Positions 34,899-37,774 of a DNA stretch of 37,774 bases are shown here, piece by piece (position 1 is the first letter of the stretch; each line of letters starts with the position of its first letter). The DNA lies in assembly GCA_010014835.2 (NCBI GenBank), contig JAAAKB020000005.1, forward strand, positions 120,047 to 157,820, given 5' to 3'. Under the pieces are notes generated by a model. That model worked only from the letters and a program-made list of their open reading frames with translations. It ran no database searches and had not been told where the DNA came from. The translations under genes and the position numbers were made by a program. Source of the stretch: Apostichopus leukothele. Lineage: Eukaryota > Echinodermata > Holothuroidea > Aspidochirotida > Stichopodidae.

Positions 34899-35151
34899 CT
34901 TCCTCCTTAGTAGATTGAAGTTGGCTTTGCATGCCTCGCACACCATTGTGTCATTATTTCTTCCTTCAGCTGGTGTTGTTGTTGTTGTTGTTTCTTCTGA
35001 CCCTAGGTGAGCCTGACTACTCCAAGCTACAAAAGCTTGTGATTGCCTAGATGACAAATTGTTGGAAGCTCTATGGCTAGGATGAGTTGAATGGTTCTGA
35101 AAGTTAGCACCAGGTTGAGAACTTGGTGAAGAGCCCATGGACTTTAGATCT
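34899..35151 (-). CDS. RNF34: RNF34/RFFL-like E3 ligase, upstream exon with first half of FYVE finger
   Basis: The exon runs from acceptor TTTTTCCTCAG (ending at 35152) to AAG before donor GTACCG. From the ATG at 35138-35136 it encodes 80 residues. Residues 1-60 are a polar S, Q, N and H-rich stretch with a T6 run (49-55 region) encoded by an ACA microsatellite. C67-E-A-C70 is the first zinc-ligand pair, followed by KANFNLLRRK. The C-terminal boundary falls where human RNF34 reads FRKK and then HVCCDC. The frame is open for 4 codons (DLKS) between the acceptor and the ATG, so coding may begin in an earlier exon. The M-W-A-x-C-C start usual in vertebrate RNF34/RFFL was not found upstream. The classical R(R/K)HHCR PI3P motif is absent, as is normal for this family. 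Confidence 0.88.
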
Positions 35152-35700
35152 CTGAGGAAAAAGATGAAAAAAAGTCAAATGTGAGTTAAGAGGTTTGGTT
35201 TTACATACAAATTCTACAACCTGGTAACCATGGCAATATGCAAAATACAGTTAACATCTGGGTAAATGTTTAAAGAAATTTGTGCTTTGTTGGTTACAAC
35301 CTGGTATTTCTTCAAATGTTTTGATACCGATGAGCAAAACTGTAAGTCCAATAAAAGCAACAAAAAAGGCAAAATTATGTCACTTGCAACAACTGAGCAT
35401 CAAAAGTTTGGATACTACTGCGTGATAATGTAAGTTGCTCAAAAAGTTGATGAATTGTAATGGCACCAAAGCTATAATTATGTGGAGTGGAAGATACAGT
35501 AGATGTTACTGTAGCACTGTTACTGATGTCGTCATGCATTCATAGATTTCCACTGGGCAGTTGCAGAGACCAACCAAAGTGTGGACATGAGTTTTTATTC
35601 AGGAGCAATACACATATTTGCTCTACAGGGCTTTCATTATTTTGTCTTCTCAAATTGAGTATTGAGCTCTGAAGCAACCTACTATGGCATGTAGACATTA
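35152..35700 (-). other. Probable 5' intron of the RNF34-like gene
   Basis: Sequence upstream of the first supported exon. No exon with a phase 2 donor, which would be needed to join in frame, was recognised. A plus-strand open frame at 35487-35672 has no recognisable domain. Confidence 0.4.
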
Positions 35701-36160
35701 TCTTCCACTAGGCCTATGCAGTTACTGTACATCCTTATATTTTGCTCAAGTATGGCTTAGCCTAGCCTACCTGGGCCTAGCCTATGTTCAGATTTTGTTG
35801 TTTATGTTACTTATTTTGCTAGCCATATTACTGGCCTAACAAGTAACATTGGGATAGTCGGCCTAAATCAATTTGAGACTGTTTGATTAATAAAAGGCTA
35901 ATACTTAAAAGGCCCAATTAAGTCAGGCTAATTTAATGTTAAGTCATGAATTTCCACTAGCCTAACTTAGGCTAAGGCCTATTCTAACTTTAATGTTACT
36001 TAGCATAATCAAATTTCAAGAACAATAGCCTAACTGTTAGACCGTAGGGGTACAGTAGGTTAATTTTTGGGTCTAGCCAAGGCCTTACGTTAGGCCTAGG
36101 CACTGATAATAGGCCTAGGCCTATATAGTATAGACTAGGATAGGATAGGACTATCCTAAC
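35700..36160. repeat. AGGCCTA/TAGCCTA-rich tract
   Basis: The words TAGGCCTA, CTAGCCTA and TTAGGCC recur at irregular spacing, most densely at 36090-36160 (AATAGGCCTAGGCCTATATAG). Such tracts are frequent in some echinoderm genomes, a general impression that I used only as weak support for the organism guess. Confidence 0.6.
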
Positions 36161-36826
36161 TTAAATTTACCAATTTTATCATATCAATCCATGTAAACTT
36201 CACGTCAGAAATGAACAATATAGCTCAATTGCCAAAGACGGGTGAAACGTATGTTTACTGTTTCTGCTCTGACCACAAACGTCTGCAATGTAACGTTAGT
36301 CTTCAAATTCAATGTACTTTACTAGCCTAACATTAGCTTTGCACGGTATCTAACAACAGTTCCTGTACAAAAGTATCAATCTCAGTCATGTTTGCCCCAT
36401 ACTCATATATACTGTAGGCTACGTAAGTTTGTGAATAGTTTAATAAAATACTATCAAAGAGGTCATGATTTCAACAGGCACTGTAATCGCTTTAAATCAG
36501 TATAAAACTTCGTCGTTTCCCAAACGTTAAAATATATGGTATGTTTTTTTCTAGAAAAATCGTTTGAAATATTCAGGGGCTGACTAACAGTTGGCCAGCA
36601 CTTTACGATTTCACACAGTCTGTCGATACAGTAAACAAACGTACCATTTTGTGAGTGACGTCATTTGAAAAGTTCCTGTCTTCGAGCTTCGTGATGTCAG
36701 CAAAAAAGTTAATTGTGCAGGTCATTGCGTATGGAAAGACGTTTCACATATTCCAAGTTATTTTCCGATGTAGTAGTAGTAGGGCCGGTTGGGGGCGACC
36801 TGATTGTAGGGATCGACCCACCAACC
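36161..36826. other. Putative 5' region of the RNF34-like gene
   Basis: This stretch has more CpG than the AT-rich sequence to its left, and it carries the CRE. ATGGTACG on the minus strand at about 36646-36639 could be the end of an exon (ATG then GTACGT), but its phase does not join the known exon in frame. Up to 36826 there is a TAG trinucleotide run (36771-36782) and GGTTGGGGGCGACC, of unknown meaning. Confidence 0.3.
36656..36663. promoter_or_regulatory. Perfect palindromic CRE (TGACGTCA)
   Basis: TGACGTCA is the full cAMP-response element. A second half-type site, GTGATGTCAGC, follows about 30 bases on, near 36691. Together they lie about 1.5 kb upstream of the first supported RNF34-like exon, between that gene and the retrotransposon. 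They are a plausible but unproven part of the promoter for the minus-strand gene. The transcription start is not visible. Confidence 0.3.
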
Positions 36827-37774
36827 AAATGATTAGTTTAGTTTAGTAGAAAAACGGGATCAGGAGAGACGTTCAAGTCCCCATCAAGGACCCTCTAGGA
36901 GAGGAAAAAACTGAAATACAGACCCGATTACAATGCTTAAATTAGTGCTTGTCCAAAGCATTCTTAAACCCATTCACACTACTTGCTAGTACAACTTTCT
37001 CAGGCAAACCGTTCCACTCATTCACAACCCTATTTAGACAAAAGGTATGCAGAATATTTAATCCTATTTGTGACTTTTGACAATGACCTCTGGTACAACT
37101 ACTTTTAGCAAACATGAAAATGTCAGTGAAGGATAAATTGTCAAAACCATACACTCTCTCTTGAAAATCTGAATCAAGTCACCACGTAACCTCCTAAGCT
37201 CCAATGTGGTGATATTCAACAGCTGTAACCGCCTATAATAAGGAACACCCTGCATCTTAGTAGCCCTCCTCTGGAACGTCCTTCTCGAGTACTAATTAAG
37301 CTTCCTTATCCGTAGCAAAATATGGGTTCCAAGTATGCACAGCATACTCCAGATATGAGGCCTAACCAACTGCTTATAAAGCCTAACAATAATGTCCACT
37401 TTCAGAAACCTGAACTCGTCTTGATCATACCTAAAAACCCTATTACCTCTTTTAGCAGCTTAATTCGAGACAATGTATAGAAGGTTGTAGAGATGAGTCA
37501 ATATACCTAGGTCTCTTTCAACAAAGACCTCCTGTAACCTTACCATTAAGATTGTAGGTATACTTCGGTTACTACTACCAATATGTTTCACCTTGCATTT
37601 ATCAATATTAAAAAGCGTTTGCCTTCCCTGAGACCAGTAAAATAATCTTATCCAAATCCATTACAAATTTTCTCAGAATATTGCTTTTGGCTTAATTAGA
37701 GACCTCAGAATACAGTTTGGTGTCATCAGCAAACTTCTTAGCTGTACACAAAATATCTCCGTCAATGTCATTTA
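36827..37774 (-). mobile_element. 3' end of a CR1/Jockey-type LINE, decayed, running off the window
   Basis: On the minus strand the pieces of a non-LTR reverse transcriptase appear in the expected order: FADDTKL (the YADD-like catalytic motif, FADD at 37733-37722), HTWNPYFATDKE near 37340, LLNITTLELRRLRGDLIQIF (in the 37255-37064 frame), and the C-terminal signature NRVVNEWNGLPE ending ALDKH before a stop at 36942. These lie in different frames with several stops and frameshifts, so the copy is dead. A 3' untranslated stretch of about 115 bases ends in TACTAAACTAAACTAA-like sequence at 36827-36846. Finger, palm and endonuclease parts lie beyond the right edge or are missing. The exact clade is uncertain; CR1, L2 or Rex-like are all possible. 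Confidence 0.88.

Noticed and set aside
34401-35010. Plus-strand open frames over the RNF34-like exons
   Set aside because: They are shadows of the real minus-strand exons and a G-rich intron tract.
1-37774. tRNA genes, rRNA and CRISPR arrays
   Set aside because: I looked for B-box (GGTTCGANTCC) words and their complements, rRNA-like segments and evenly spaced repeat-spacer structure, and found none.

Overview
This is eukaryotic DNA, most likely from a marine invertebrate deuterostome and perhaps an echinoderm such as a sea cucumber. That reading rests on AT-rich sparse coding, the intron-bearing RNF34/RFFL-type gene, many AGGCCTA-type runs (35.7-36.2 kb), Penelope-type and CR1-like retroelement ends, and several short DNA transposons. 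The species call is inference; eukaryote is certain from the splice structure. One 100-base run of N (20841-20940) is an assembly gap.

The only gene I recognise with confidence is on the minus strand near the right end. Two exons (35151-34899 and 34440-33862) join in phase 0 and encode a divergent FYVE-type zinc finger followed by a SAP-like helical domain, the N-terminal half of an RNF34/RFFL (CARP) E3 ubiquitin ligase. The frame is open up to the acceptor before the first ATG, so an upstream coding exon may exist. The second SAP-like domain and the RING were not found further down the minus strand, although up to 33 kb of it lies in this window. Weaker, unnamed exon candidates lie at 30809-30767 and 26651-26579 (minus, compatible phases), 16551-16743 (plus) and 3480-3187 (minus, broken).

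Left part (1-20.8 kb): no recognisable intact gene. It opens with a Penelope-like retroelement end carrying a hammerhead ribozyme fold (38-76). It then holds tandem repeats (about 72-bp unit at 4.1-4.5 kb; 51-bp unit at 8.3-9.1 kb; 28-bp unit at 10.2-10.5 kb; 77-bp duplication at 13.25 kb; 62-bp unit at 14.8 kb), a TTAA-flanked MITE (9141-9812), a promoter-like kappaB/TATA pair (7.63-7.68 kb) and a cluster of AGGTCA half-sites in DR4 and DR1 spacing (15.86-16.15 kb).

Middle (21-33 kb): a set of non-autonomous DNA transposons. These are a single-ended fragment ending at 21895, an element of about 870 bp with long palindrome-bearing inverted repeats (22309-23181), a hAT-type MITE of 847 bp with an imperfect 8-bp target duplication (23801-24647), and a second, inverted copy of the TTAA MITE (32519-33050). 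A purine-rich G-tract minisatellite lies at 31.6-31.8 kb. Right edge: the 3' end of a decayed non-LTR retrotransposon (36827-37774, minus, running off the window) lies upstream of the RNF34-like gene.

The genes do not form an operon or visible pathway. The window is one gene's 5' half surrounded by repeat-rich intergenic or intronic DNA.
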